Source of the DNA: Pyrocephalus nanus | Taxonomy: Eukaryota > Chordata > Aves > Passeriformes > Tyrannidae | Length of the DNA stretch: 64,000 nt | Assembly (NCBI GenBank): GCA_038380795.1 | Contig: CM076270.1 | Span: 23,080,001-23,144,000, forward strand | Direction of reading: 5' to 3' | Shown: piece after piece, positions 24,174 to 38,172 of the stretch | Layout: every line of letters starts with the position of its first letter | How positions within the stretch are numbered: the first letter of the stretch is position 1 | Program-made: the position numbers and the translations under genes | The notes under the pieces: model-generated | Seen by the model: only the letters and a program-made list of their open reading frames with translations | Told to the model about the DNA's origin: nothing | Databases searched by the model: none

Positions 24174-27159
24174 GTAGGTACCCTGAGAAATAAAAGAGAA
24201 AGAGGCATAAAAAGCCTTTCTACTATTATCTGAAATTGTATACGTACAGCGTAGCACACGTGGTATATTTTGAGGGTATTTCATTTTTAAACTCTTGCAA
24301 TGGTTTGGAGCAGCTGGTGAAAGTTAGGAAGAACAGCTCTCTGCAAGTTTTATTGCAGTGTTGCACTTCCCTGGCAACACATTGGTTGTACTGATTGTTC
24401 TGCAGTAACATAGCACTGTGACCCAAATGTAACCCCCCTTGACCTCATGACTATAAGAAAAATGATCAAAAATTCTTGCTCTTGAAGGGATCACTCAGAA
24501 CACTGCCAGACTTAGTGTCATTAACCATGAGTCACAAATCTGATAATGCAATTTAAGATATTGAATCATATCCTCAACTTGTGATTCATTATGAGATTTA
24601 AATGCCAGAAGTGTTGTCCTGGACTCTATTCCAATATATATGAGTTCAAATACCCTTCCAAAACAAGCAAGTGACTAATAGCCATAAATTCAGTTCACCT
24701 CAACCACTAATAGTGCCCAGAAAGATGATCCTTTAGCTTTTCTGGCAAGGACGAGGTAATAAACACCTACCCCCAAACCCCCCCCCAGATCTTCCTATTT
24801 GACTCCAGGGATGCCAAAATTAAATTTTTCAGCATCTTTTTCAGACAAAGAGAGGTAAAGGACCTTACAGCTTCCATTAACCAGTGGGATGAGACTCCAT
24901 TTGGCCTCTTGAGGCACAACCTGTGGATAATTGTCCCAGAGCCCATGGAATCTGCCCCTCATCCACGCTGGGGATGCTGCAGGAATGTGAGCAGCTGAAG
25001 GAAGGACTTCTCCAGAGCAGAGCTGACAGAGCACAGTGTATGTACATGGTTAAAGTGCTTCCTTCATCTCTGAGGGGTAAAATGCTATTGCTGGAAAGCA
25101 ATCATTGGATGCAACGTTTCTTTCAGAGCAATATTCCTGAGTTTTCTTTATTGGTGCACCCCAACACACTCTGTCTCCCAGCGGGAAAAGTTATCCATCT
25201 TTTGGAGACGGTAGAAACATCATTTTGAATGGATGATCTCATACTACAGCTCAAAAACTTTTGGGCTTGTGCTCAGAAATGGATAAACTAAAAATCACAG
25301 CTCCCAGTGTCTGCCCACAGTCACTGAATACCATCTGCTGGATAAACTGCATCTGCACTGGGCAGTCCCTGTGAGTTGGGATGTTTTTATTTAAACTTTT
25401 CCTCTTTTCCAGAAACTCTCAGAGCACTTTATGCTCTCAGGACATAGACTCCCACATCGCTGTTTTCTCTTTTAGCAGCTCCAATAATGACCTCCAATTA
25501 CTCAGCCTTGGATGCAGACATGGAGTACAAGTGTACCACTAATTTCAGCAAGTCATTTTGGCAGAGGACCCATTTGTCAAGCAGGAAATAAGAAGAAAAT
25601 CCAAATGCTAAAGGTGGGTAGTCACATCAGAAATGAGGTCACATGTCAATACCAATAAGTCACAAAAAACCATCCATAAGGCAGGGAGAAGATGTTACTT
25701 GAGATCAGAAACTTACACTCTTACCACATAACACTTCAAATATGATAATTGCAGAGTTGTTTTAAATGCCCTCTGCACTTTGCATTATAGCAATGTGGGT
25801 CTTTTTAAAATTGTAGACCATATTCTAATTCTAGCATATAAATATAGAGTTCTGTTAAAAGAAATCTGAGCAAAGTTTTGTGGAAGCTTAGTTGTAATGT
25901 CAGAAAATATTCTTGCTAAAGGAAGATATTTCTTTTATTCTCTATTATTTTCGATTGTTAGGGACATCTGCTTATATAACTTTTATATCAATTGTTTATT
26001 AATACCCATTAAAGAAATACAGGGCTTGAGATAAAGAGACAAATCCACTGGATGTCAATGTGATTAAAGGCTCGACCTTGAAGCTGCATTTACTCTTTCT
26101 CTTATAACTAACTGAATCTAAGGTATAATCCCATTGATTTTACAACAGTTACTCTGAACTTAAACATGTGAATGTGAAAGGACAGCCAAGCACAGCAAGT
26201 ATTACGCACAACTTAAACAAATAAAACTAAATAAACCAAACAGACACCTCCAAAACACCATGTGAAAATTAACAGAGAGAATTGTTTGAATTGAAGCAAA
26301 ATTTCATTTCCATACAACTGGCACATTTCGTGTTATCAAACTGCATGGAGTTTCTGTTCATTTGAAAACAAGAAGTGAAGATACAATAAGAGTTTATAGG
26401 ACATTTTAACAAGGAGAAAACAAATTCATAGGTGTCAGCATCAAAGCAGCCTAGAAAGACAAACCTGAATACACTTGTTTTTGAACTACCACAGGCAGAA
26501 CAGTCTGTCAGTCCCTGACTGAAATGCCCTGGTTCAGTGTTCATCAGTGCTGCAGGTGTTGGGCTCAGATCTGATCTGGTATCTTGTGAAACACTGCAGA
26601 GATAATGGAACTGCCAGAAGATCTGTGTAACAAGGAGTTTCAGCACAAGGAGGACGATTAATTGCCATGTCATGTGCAGGACCGAAATGGAAAGGATCAT
26701 CGCACGCTCTCGAAAAGTTACCATCAGCACCGAGGGGAATTTGGGGAATACAGAAAGCATTGCTAACGAGCTCACATCAACTGAGCTTAGCTCCAGAAAG
26801 CACACCAAGGTCAGGCAAAAATGTCATTCAAGCAGCAGAGTCTGGCTGGTATAAAATAGGTGAGCCTGGGTGGGGTATCAGAGTTCACAGGAAAACTCCC
26901 CCAAAAGGAAGGAAGATGAAGGAATTTCTGTTTCTCAATAGAGCTCTGAAAACACACCAGAAGGATAGTAATATCACCCTCAATTTAAGGAGAGATGGAG
27001 GAGTTCACCAAGAGTTCTGATGGAGCAGCCCTTCCCCCAAGCTGAGAGCAGCACTGCTGGATCTGGGAGCCAGGTTGGAAATTGTCCCCATGGCTTGTCA
27101 TGTCAAAGAGTAGCCCATTGAAGAGATTTGGTTATTCACATAATCATTTCTCCTCACAG
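24174..27159. other. Non-coding stretch
   Basis: The 179-codon minus-strand frame at 26269-26808 is the longest here, and its hydrophobic, cysteine-scattered sequence has no recognisable domain. Short C8-rich and A-rich runs occur near 24775-24786 and 26220. No repeat family was recognised. Confidence 0.55.
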
Positions 27160-27216
27160 TGCAAGCAATAACTTCAGCTCCTAAAGGCCTGAGCTGGAGT
27201 TACACCCATTTTTCAG
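27160..27216 (+). other. Candidate 57-bp exon with consensus splice sites
   Basis: ATCATTTCTCCTCACAG, a strong acceptor, precedes 57 bp ending TTTTTCAG before GTAAGTC, a perfect CAG|GTAAGT donor. The length is a multiple of three. Two frames contain stops and the third reads QAITSAPKGLSWSYTHFS. This is the best-matching plus-strand splice pair in the window. The peptide is not recognised, so a non-coding exon or cryptic exon is equally possible. Confidence 0.25.
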
Positions 27217-29769
27217 GTAAGTCATCCAATGCTATGCAGCTCTTAAAATACAGAGTTGCCATTCAAGATAAAAACTGTAAAACTAAACAATTGAGAGAGT
27301 GAGTCAACTGGAAGTGCAGTGGCTTGTGGTTTGTCTCCCACTGCTCTCCCCTTCCCCCATGAAGTACAAGGTCCAGGTATAATGCAGTGCTGCATGTTGC
27401 TTTCCATTAATGGCACCCACTAATGTCCTGCTCACTGTGGGGTTCCATTCCCACCTCCTCTTATTTAATTTCCTTTTTCACCTAACTAACATAATTTTTT
27501 TTCTGATAAGAGAGTCTAGGGGGAAAGTCTTGCATTAAATTGCATATTTTCTTAAATTTCACCCAGTCTTTATATCAGCATACCAAGGGGGGTTCTTTTT
27601 CCTTGCAATTCTCAGGGAGAATACCCCATTTTCAGTGAGTATAACAGGATTTCAGTCAGCATCTAGACGTTTTTCTGTGCCTTCCCAAACGTGTTAGGAA
27701 TAGAGGAGAAAACCCCAAATCGCTTGCACCTCTAACTTGACAGAGCAATTCTTAGTTTGAGCATTGACAAGTTTTTCTGCCTAACAAAATAATTCACTGC
27801 AAATGATTTAATGTGGCCTGAGAGAACGTGGTAAGAGAGTAAAAACGCCTTAAAAAAAAATACAGTGTAGCATTCTGCCTCCCAAAAGATTACAGCAGGA
27901 TGTGTTTGACAGCCTTGGTTTATGAAATCATTCTGGTAATGCTTATATGTACAAGAATTGTCAAACTTGGTGTTACTAGAGGTCAATTTTCACATTCTCA
28001 CTTAATACAAGTGTAAAATATAGGTGACAAATTTCACTGTAGCCTGACAGCTTCAGATGTGCAGTAGATACATTATCAAAAGTACGTCATATGCTGGAAG
28101 AGGCATTTTAAGCATTTCTCAACTGAATACAAATCCTTCACATTGTTTTGATCTTTTCGTGGCAGGACATGAAAAATGCACACCAGAAAGCTGCCTCATG
28201 TTCTAACAAGCCTTTTCCTATGAGACAAATGTTTTAAATGCTGCATTCTTTGTTGTTTTGAATCAGTGCACTGATAGGAACAAGCCTCAGGAGAGTTCTG
28301 GCAGATTCTAGGGCAAAGAGATTTTAAGGAAACTATGAAAATACGTACTTTTCTATGTTAGTAGTTCTAGTGTGTTTTTTCCTTCTTGCAGTATAGTCTA
28401 CCCTATGAAATGGTCATGTGGTTCCAATTACCTTGTCTCAGAAGTTTGATATGGGACTGAACAAACTTATTTCCAGGAATAATTAAAGAAAAAGGTTTTA
28501 TATTTCACCTCATGGATAGATAGAAATGATGCTGGTGCCCAAATCCAAAAATCTTTGAAAAGTTCTAAAGGGACAGAAATGTGAATTTGGTTTTATAGCA
28601 GCGTGGTATTCTCTTTTATCTCGCATATCATATTGCAAACTGTGAAGAATCTTTTTCTTTTTTTTTTAAATTAAACTCTTCTTGTCTAGATTATTGATGG
28701 AGATCAGTAAAACATCACCCAGGAGGGATTATTTCAGTCTAGAACCGGGGAAGGGTTATTTTTTAAATTATGGGGGGGGTTAACTACAGTCTGAAGTTGC
28801 CCATTAAAAATTTCCAGCTTTCTTATTAATTACAGGTGTGGCAGTAATACTTGCACTGTGTTTAATATATTTTTCAGAGAAGAAAAGAAGCCTGGTGATC
28901 CAATGGAGCAGTGCAGTCATGTCCCCAGCAGGCACCACTGCCTCAAGATTTCCACCCTGACACAATATTAGGATGGCAGAGAGTAAGCAAAAAGCTTTTG
29001 GTTATGAACCTTAAAATAGAAAAGCAAATTTTTCAAGCTAATATTTGAAACTAAGATCTTTACAGATAGGGAAGAAGCAACAAGAACATACCAGCATTTC
29101 TTCGATCCGCATTTGCCAAATGAATTATTTTTCTTCACGCTTCTTTAAAGAGGACTGCGATTACCACATCCCACTTTCACATTCAAAGAAAAGTGAAGCA
29201 CAGAAACTTTTCTTTGGAGCACTGAAATGGGCCATTAATGCTTAGAAGACGGCTTTCCTAATTTTCTGGAAATTTATTTATAATAGTTCGCCGTTTTTCT
29301 CAAAAGACAAGACGTTCCTTAGGCGTTCACTGAGGAATTATCTCACCAAGGAGAGTCTTTTTTTTCCAGCAAACCTCCCACATCAGCCACCAGAGCAGCT
29401 CAAAGCTATGCTCCTCAGCAGCCCAGCTCCCTCTGTGCCACCAGCTGAGGAAAGCTGTGTGCACTGGGCTGAGGAGAGCAGTGCATTTTTCAGCAGGAAC
29501 ATTTATTTTCTGGTCTGGGCAGTTGCTAACCTGTCTGCTCTCCCGAACATTACGGGGCTCTGACAATTTCTAATGATGACAAAGTAATTCAGCACTGTCT
29601 GTGTTTATTCCTGCAGGAATAGGCCGCTTTAGCAGAAGCACATTTGAGATGTGCCTGACCTCTGCTCCCCTTAATAAATCTTTTTGACAAAATGAAGAGA
29701 TGGGGCAGCATTTGGAATGGGTGCTGCATCAATTGCTGCGTTTTCCTGCTTTAGGAACCGGTAGAAAAG
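27217..29769. other. Non-coding stretch
   Basis: No frame exceeds 85 codons. A run of eight G lies near 28772. No repeat family or RNA gene was recognised. Confidence 0.6.
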
Positions 29770-29872
29770 TTCTCAGATGTATTTAATCCTGTATAAAAGG
29801 CATTCTTTCCATTAAAAAAATATTCTCAAATGTATTTAGTGCAGTCTAAAAGGCATTCTTTACATAAAGGTA
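29770..29872 (+). repeat. Diverged tandem duplication, 53-bp unit
   Basis: The first copy begins TTCTCAGATGTATTTA and contains AAAAGGCATTCTTT. The second begins TTCTCAAATGTATTTAGTG at 29823 and contains TAAAAGGCATTCTTTACAT at the same offset. The period is 53 bases. Scattered substitutions show that the duplication is not recent. Confidence 0.75.
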
Positions 29873-30273
29873 CCAAGAAAATTAGAAAAGCCCCGGGGAG
29901 CTAGTTTGTTCAGGAGATGAAAGCTAAAGGTAGAGCTGATTTCAGGTGGAATTGTGGGTCTGAGGTGCTCTCAAAAGAAACACAAACACCGGTACAATAC
30001 TGATACCTCTAGAAACATTGGCTCAGGTCCATGGGACCACTGTGCCTACAGCTCCTCTGATCTTCTGCATAGAGGTTCAGCCCCATTCCCTGAAGGTTTC
30101 TATCTTCAATCTAAAAAATTCCTTTTATATCTTTTTGCTGCAAAACCGAAAAGCTGAAAAAAAATATACATTTTTTTCATTATTTCTGCATTTTTTTTAA
30201 TTTGGTGAGGATCCCCTTCCACAGTTCCTGCTGGAGCATGGGCTGAAATGACTCTCATCTGTTTATTTACCCG

Positions 30274-30294
30274 AGCAGCAGCAGCAGCAGCAGC
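30274..30294 (+). repeat. (AGC)7 trinucleotide repeat
   Basis: Seven perfect AGC units follow TTTACCCG. On the minus strand they encode a short alanine run in a 64-codon frame with no other sign of coding. Confidence 0.95.
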
Positions 30295-31182
30295 ATTCAT
30301 TCTTTGAATGAAGCACTTTTTAGTAGAGGAGAGCCTTCATTTGTGTTTGAATAACATTTTTTTAATGATTTGTTCAGTAATTGTTTCTAAACAGAGCTGT
30401 TGGTAAAAAGCTGCAAACTGAAAAATGAGACCTGAGCGCATTTCTGACTTTTAGGGAAGTCTTGACTGATGATGCAAGTTATCATAACCTGTCAGACCCT
30501 GTTTCCTTGAAACTTTCTGAGAAGAATGAAGCATAAAAGCACTTTCAAGTTTGGAGTCTTATGTATTGAGTTCTGAGCTGAACTTTGCTATGTGGGCTTA
30601 TCCTTAATTGCCATCCTGGTAATTGGGGGGGAAAAGGGAGGGGAAGTCCCCACACAAATCCTGAAAAATCAAACGCTTTTGTGTTCAAAAAGAACTGCAG
30701 TTTTTTAGCAACTACTGTGGTTAGAGAAGTATGGACTAATAGTGAAAATAATGTCTGCACTCTGGTTACACAAGCAAACTATTTTAATTGTTGCCATTGG
30801 AAGACGAGAATCAGCATACTACATCTTAAATCATCTGGAAAAATGTGTTCCTTGGCTTTTTTTCCATTGAATGAAATGTTTTCTAAGACAGAGAAAAAAG
30901 TTCTACTTCCTTATATGTTTTAAGTGTGTCTTCAGGGCATTGCTATTTATTTTGCAAGGTCAGAGTAACTGTATGTTATTCATTTCACTGAATTTTTGAA
31001 ATAGGGCCTAGTATCTATCAATTAAAGTGACAGATGGACTAAAGTGTGTAGTAGTTTTGTCTATTGTAAGCTATAGTCACTGATATATCAGAACTGTTTG
31101 CTTTTATATCAGTTCTCCACTTAGCTATTTTTTTTATTATAGGTCTAGAGGCAGCAACTTGTTGAAAAAATTGTAAAATGGG

Positions 31183-31202
31183 AAAAAAAAAAAAAAAAAA
31201 AA
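31183..31202 (+). repeat. A20 homopolymer
   Basis: Twenty uninterrupted A residues follow TTGTAAAATGGG. No polyadenylation signal or retrogene body is visible upstream. Confidence 0.95.
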
Positions 31203-34200
31203 GGAGGGGTCCAGATTAAAAAGTAACAGCTGGGTAAGAATAATTATAAAAATAAATAATGAAAACCACTAAAAGCCAAAAATGCAGCATTCTGGTTTTC
31301 TCCAATTGCCAAATAGCACTGACAAAGTGGATTTCTGTGTCAAAGTATCTCTAGGATTTTGATACTAGAGCAAAGTCTTAATGGCTGCACATTGGAAAAT
31401 GGATTTTGTTAGTTTTTTGGCCAGGTTGTATGCATACTGGAGGACTGCTGAGCAAATTTTAAAAGGAAGGCTGGGAAGGTCACAAAATATTCATTTAACA
31501 GTTTTTTATATCTTTTCTCTTGCTGTGATTGCCTGATATATACCGATATATTCAGAGTGCCATCATGATGTTTTTGCTCATCAGCTCCTTCCATCCCACT
31601 TACTCTATTCAGGTGACTAATAGAGGACAAAGGTCCAGTTGGGAGAGAGTGGCTTGCTGGGCCATTTCTGGGAAAGCAGTCTCAGCACAATTTTATTGTG
31701 CACATTTGGCAAATGTGGTCACTGCCTGCCCTGTGGCAAGTTCCCCTTTCACATCCTCTGATGTGGACAGTTTGAACCATTCTTTTAAGGCCTGTTTCCA
31801 TGTCTCTTCCCCACCCCCCACTTCCAACAGCATCCCCAGTCCCTACAGAGTGACAAGCTCATAAATGACATTAATTTATGTACATATTTATATGCATGTA
31901 CTTGGTGTACAGGGATGTGCCATGGCCATGTGTCAGCAGTGCCAGGCTGTGTTTTCTCTGGGGTAACAGCACTCCATCACTGCCCTAGAGCCAACAGCAG
32001 GTACATTCTGCTGCCTCTGGACTCGTCCAAGGCTCATAGACCATATTAGAACCCCAAAATAATGCATTTCTGCAGATTTCTCAGCCTTGGGGGCAGTGTG
32101 TCCTAATCATGCCAATACAACTGGATTACATTTGACACCCCCACCCGCTGCTTGAGTCAGCATTGCCCTGACCAGCAGATGCAACAGCCCTGCTCTGCAG
32201 TCACAATCTCCCTCCAAACATCTGGACAGGCACTGCACTTTGAGGATTATACCTTGTGAAAGGATGAAACAGAGGAGAATGGAAATAAAACCTTTAGTAT
32301 AGAGTGAGTTTGCTTTATTGGCTACAACAGACTCGTTCCAGTGTCTGGCAACTCCCTGTTCTCCCCTGTGCTGGGGGAGCCAGCAAGGACAAATGAACTG
32401 GATGAAATGGGAAGCTGTGCAGAAAATATCCTGGGATAGGTGCTGCAAATTCCATATTTCAGTGTCAATAATATAATAAATGAAAAAAACAGGCAGACTG
32501 CTAGGAATAGAGCAATGGGATGAAGTCAGTACAAAATAAAAGGCAATAAAAACCATACCAAAACCAAGATTAAGTTGTTTCAGAGGATGCCCTGTGTCTG
32601 TTTAGCAGCAGAGCTACTCAAATGCAATAAGATTTGGGAAGTATCTAAGTGTAGCTGTTGGTATTAATCCCTGCATCTGATGTCAAAACAGATTTTTCAA
32701 GTCTGTACTGGTTTTGCACCAAGGCTCACAGCATCTGCCCCATGCATGGCTAAATAAGTATTCACATGTTCTTTAAAAACAATTGTTCTCTCTTGGGTAG
32801 CTCTACCCTGTATTACCATATGAATGTAAAACAGCTGGCATTGGGATTGACTGGAAGGGAGTTTCTTAGGCATTTATTATGTATTTAGTTATGTTTACTA
32901 TTTCAAAATTTTTTCACTGTTGTGCTGATTTCTAGATAGCCAAATAAATAAGTAGCAGACTAAGTTTGAAAAAAAAAAAAATAGTCCAGAAGAACATGGC
33001 TTTAAAGTACTGTGAGCTGTCAAACAAAAATACAGATTTCAGATGTAGAAGAATGATGCTGGGAATTTTCTTTTCCCCAAATATTTTTCTTCTATTAACA
33101 GAAGGAGAACAAAATTCCTATACATGTTTAAAAGCTGGACATCTTTCACAGGACATATGATTTCAGGAAAGTGGTCATCCTGTACGTTTTCACAAAAAAT
33201 ATGAGCTTCTACAGATGATTTCAGTGGCAAGTAGGAACGTACTGCACCTCTGGAACTCAGTCTAAAGCCAGTGATAACTGTAGTGACACCAGTGGGAAAG
33301 AGAAGTAACAGGTGTGGATACACAGACCAAAGCAATCAGTGCTGAAACATTCTTGTGGATAGACCTAATATCTGTGAGAAGCTGGCCTAACTGTATATTT
33401 CAGATTTTTTTCGGACTCTTCAGAACTTGAAACAGCCTTGGTTTGGCCCTTCTGGTTTGTGTTCACACACAGCAAACCTGCACCGCAGTCTTCACTCCTA
33501 AATCCTTGTGGTTCTGAGGACTCTCAGCTCCCACTGATTCCAGCAAGGATTTAAACTCGGTATCTCACAAAACCAGCCACTAGAATCCTGGGGAGAAAAT
33601 AACTGACTACCTTAATGCCTTTAACATGTCGTAAATGGTATCAACGGACTAGAGCAGGGAATCGGCACATTTGTAACACTTTCCTCAGTGCAATGTTGAA
33701 ATTGAGAGCTGCTACAAAAAAACCACTGCTGGACTGATGATTGTGCAGTATTTTGATGGATTTAGATGAGATTTAGATTTAGAGAGATCAAACAGGGAAA
33801 AGATGCCCGTGTATTTTTAAACTGTGGTTGCTGAGCAGAACAAGAGCCCAGCTACAAAACTGTTAAAGAGGAAAAACAAAGGTTCATTTTCTCCCTCTCT
33901 AGAAACACTAGTAGCATGGGACTGATGAGAGGAAAGAAACTAAATAATCAGTTCAATATTCACAGAAGGAACAAACAAACAAAAAAAATCCTCTTGCCAT
34001 GACATGTTTCACGACAAATATGCTCGTATAATTTCGAAGTGATTTGAAGTCACAAGATTGATGAAATGAAGATGAAAGAGAGCAATAAAATCAGTTATCA
34101 CTGAGGCCCTCTGGCCAGAGCAGGGGATGAATTGTGCCACTCTCCCCCTCTCAGCTCCTTGCAGCCTTCAGTCAAGCATGACCAGCCTGGTCAGAGTACC

Positions 34201-37200
34201 TGCATGGAATGGTGGAAAGAAAAAAAGTCAACTCAGACTGAGGAATTTCACAGGTTATGGGGTAGTGTCAGCAGTCTGAACACATAACAACCGTTGTTTC
34301 ATGTTGGCCTGGGAACAATAATTCACTGTCCAGCTCCACATTTGTACCTCAACACCATACGAGGCCACTTGCCAGTCTGGATTAACAGATCCATCAGCAG
34401 TTTCCATGAGGCACATCCTCTTTCCTGGCAGAGGAGAACATATATGCCTGAGCTGGAGTTCTATTAACAGCAAAGGTGGTGACACAGCAGTGCAGAGGAG
34501 GCTGAAGAGCAGGAAAATGCTCTTTATTTCCCCCCCACAGCAGCCATCCTTTGCAGCACGGCTCACAGAGGAGCAGATAATTTTGGCCCATGCAAATTGA
34601 AGTCCCACTTAGGTTTTTTAACTCCAATTGCACCCAGAAAAAAAACATCCAAATGCAAACTACCACCACAACGGTGAAACCTCCCTAACTCAGCAAATGA
34701 TACCATAACAGTGAACAGAAAAACAAAGAAACAAAGTGTGTGACTCCACAACTTCCTTACTCAAAGAGAGGGGTAAAAGAGCAGCTTTCCAATCTGCCAT
34801 GGATCCTGGATTTTCCCTTAGCTGATTGGAAAGAGGCTTGCTGGTGCACATGCTATGCCATGGACTGGCTATATGCAGGCACTCAAGCTATTAAAGGGAA
34901 TTCTCCTACAGAGAAATCAACAGCTTCAAGCTGTTGTGACTAATCACATTTTGAGTACATGCTGCTTGACCACGTGAACTATGCAAGAGCGATTTATTGG
35001 CACAGGAAATTCTGTCTCCACACCTCTTTCACTAAACAACATGCTTTGACATTATTTCTAGCTCGCAAAATAAGGGAGCATCAAGTTAAATGGCTTCTGA
35101 GCCAAAAATTTCCACTAAAATATATATATTTTTATTTTTTTTAAAAGTATGGAAATGTCCACTGAAAAACAACTATTTTTCTGTCCAGCATCTTCTGAAG
35201 AAGACCACTTTCCTGCCTATGCCAAACCTGCTAACACAGTGAGGATCTGATGAGCCCTAAAAGAACAGAATGTCTTGTTCATTTACATACAGTAAACACA
35301 TGTTTCATCCAAACACAATTGTGAAATAGTTTTGAAATCCTTCTTTCATTGCAGTTCGGAGACTGTTGGCTAACGAGACTCCCAGAAGGTTTTATTGTCT
35401 CTTGTTTACATGAGAGGATCAAATTACAAAAAAAAAAATGTTTTGGAAATATAATTTATCTTTTGTTTGCTGTGCAATTTATTTCCGTTGAACTCATATT
35501 TCTGAGATTAAGCATCAGGCACCTTCAGGATCCTCCCAGCATGAATTTATGCTTTAAAGGAAGAAATGCATAAAGTCTGGCACACATAATGATAGTCTGT
35601 CTTTATCACCACAGTTGAGATAAAATTTAGAAGCTGGAATTACGGCTGTCTAGCAGTCATAATTCTGTCTGCATTTATCTGGCACCAGCTTCCCTTGCTC
35701 TTTATTTTGATTCATTCTTTATTTTCATCATCTCCAAATATTTTCTTAGACTGAGTACCTGTAGTACTAATGCCTGGCATGCTGAGTAGTTCTAATTCTG
35801 GCCACTTAGGGGAGTGGGTGTTGAGGCTGCACAAAACTTCACAGAATCAAGTCCAAAAGACAAAACTGGCACAGACTGTAAAGTCATCACCACAACAACA
35901 AAATGATCTTCCATGAAAAGATATCTTGGAGAAAAGTCTGTGTATGTCAGGGAGCAGGTCTCAAAGTGTTCTAGCAATGGTTGCTGCAGAGCATTTCAGG
36001 AATGCCCAAAGGAAAACCCAATCAAGCCAAAACAAATCAGATTGGGCAGTGAGCTTTCACTTAAAAAACAGTTTAATTTTGAAACAGCTGTAATGGTAAC
36101 AAGCTTGGTGGTCTCTTGGGAGTGCAGCAAGTGAACTGGCCCCTCACAGGACCTGGTTCCTGACAGAGGCCAACCCTTGTGCACCCTTCCAAGTACATTA
36201 CAGCATAAATAGAGCAAAACTGGAAAGAAGGCAAGAACAACAAACAGCAGGAGATGCAGCAAGCCACAACATTCCTCATCTTCAGAAGTAATGCTTTGTA
36301 ATTTCAGTAATGGGTTTCACTGATGAGCTTGAAGAGATCTGTAATGATTTACTTAGCTCACATAATGTCCTTCTGTCATAGAAATATTGATATACAAACA
36401 AATAAACTGAGAAGCTGGGAAAGCCCATGGCCTGGCCAAACGTGCACAGCCCATCGGGGAGCAAAGGATACAGCAGCACCTCCCAACCCATGGCACCTGC
36501 TTCCCTCTCCCCTTCCATACCTCCCCTGCTTATCTGTTCCCTTCAAAAGTTCCTGCTTTGGCTTTTGGTTAGTTGTAAAACAGAATAGTTCAAAGTTACT
36601 GCAATAACACTGAGTGAAAATGGCACCAAACCTTTGAGCATCGACGGTCCCTGAAGTATGTGCATGGTTAGGGGAAAATCTAATTCAGTCTAGCTCAATG
36701 GCCATACCAGCCAGTTATCATAATTAGCAATCATCCAAAAATCAAAGAGTAGAAAAATGTCAATGTGGAAAAAAGAAATCATTTTATAATTTGCTTTTAC
36801 ACAGAGAACAGATTTTATAACATAGGCACCAAACATCATTTGTTTCTACTTAAATTGTACTTGTGTGCTTCCTTTTTTTTTCTGAATAAAATGTCCATTA
36901 AGTATTTAGGGAACACCATGAGTCAGAGGAAGCTCGCATGGGATTCTTAGTGTGCAGTAGAGTACTATTATTTTAAAAGTCATCATCTTGGGAAGGCTAT
37001 CACCACATTAACAATGACTTTCAAAGCCACAAAAATTAGAATTTGGCCATGACTAGCCCTCTCTCCATCTACTAAGACTAATTGCAAGACTGGAATTTTT
37101 TGTTCTAACAGTAATCAGGAACCAAAGAAATGTTGCTGGAAGCAATGGCATCGTGCTGCTCAGTTACAGTGCACAGTCATTGATGGATCAGCTCTGAAAA

Positions 37201-38145
37201 TTATTCTGATCATTAAAGGCAAGTGGGAGACAAGCAAATGAAAAAGAAACAGGAATTTTCAGCACTTAATCTGGACGTGCAGGTCCTCACAGAAGAAGAG
37301 CAATTTAAGCATCTGTTAATGTCTGCTACAATTTCAATCTTGAGAAATCAGTGTCATACTTCTTTTCAGGAAAGGAGCCTGTGTTGTGACTCAGTATTTG
37401 GTTCAAGCTGTACTTAATTAGAGTAAATCATTGCTGGAAATGTCACTCAGCTGCAATTCAGATAGAAATAATGAAGCTCGAAAGTAATTTGATTTGCAGC
37501 TGACGATCACCTTGGGAGGCGCTTTCCAGAAGAGGTGATTCCAGAAAGTTCTTAAGTACTGGGGTTAAAGATAGTCTGAGAAATCATGAAGGGTTTTTTT
37601 ATTGGCAAGAGGTAGAAAGGTCAAATCAGAGAGGGTTTTTTTGTCAGAGAAAGATTCTCAACACACAGGCTTAACTCAGAGAGAATAGTGTGACCATGCA
37701 CTCATTCCCTAGCAGATTAGATGTATGGAACTGACCCTGTTGCTAATAAAAATCCAGTCTCAAGACAGAAGCTGCAATTTACTTCTTCTCACATCCAAAA
37801 AGCCAAGTGGCCAGAGGGATCACTGTGGGCTGCTGGAGCTGCTGTCTACACACTTCCAAATTATTTATTTTTTCTCTGCTTCTATGGTAAACAAGTCCAA
37901 AATTTCAACTCTGGTTGAAATTATCTCCAACAGATGAGCTTTAGGCCCTAAATTTAGAAAGATTTTTCAAAAGAAATAAAATCTGAGAGGGTTTTTTTTA
38001 CCTCTCTTGCTTCACCATTCAGACACTACCCAGTATTAGCAGTGTACAGCTGCTTTGCTGAACCATGGACTCATCTGCAATGCAGCAGCTCAGCAGCAAC
38101 TCAGCAGCAACTCATTTCAGCTTTGCTTAAAGTTTAACTTCTTCC

Positions 38146-38172
38146 TTTTTTTTTTTTTTTTTTTTTTTTTTT
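38146..38172 (-). repeat. T27 homopolymer
   Basis: This run of 27 T residues is the longest homopolymer in the window. Read on the minus strand it is an A27 tail-like tract, but the sequence preceding it on that strand matches no gene or SINE that I recognise. Confidence 0.95.

Larger units (their letters stand above)
29873..38145. other. Long non-coding stretch
   Basis: The longest frame is 149 codons on the minus strand at 32107-32556, without recognisable motifs. Homopolymers A20 (31183-31202) and A13 (32969-32981) and an (AGC)7 run occur. An imperfect 11-bp tandem (TCAGCAGCAAC, two copies) ends the stretch at 38090-38111. No transposon was recognised. Confidence 0.6.

Noticed and set aside
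26269..26808. 179-codon minus-strand frame
   Set aside because: No domain, no signal-peptide or membrane organisation that makes sense, no splice context; consistent with chance.
27600..27660. 19-base segment between an acceptor and GTGAGTATAAC
   Set aside because: Too short to be a credible exon without further support.
31183..31202. A20 tract as the tail of a processed pseudogene
   Set aside because: No AATAAA-type signal or gene-like body upstream; the same holds for the A-tracts at 5200, 43261, 48330, 49824, 55406 and 58274.
32107..32556. 149-codon minus-strand frame
   Set aside because: No motif or splice support.
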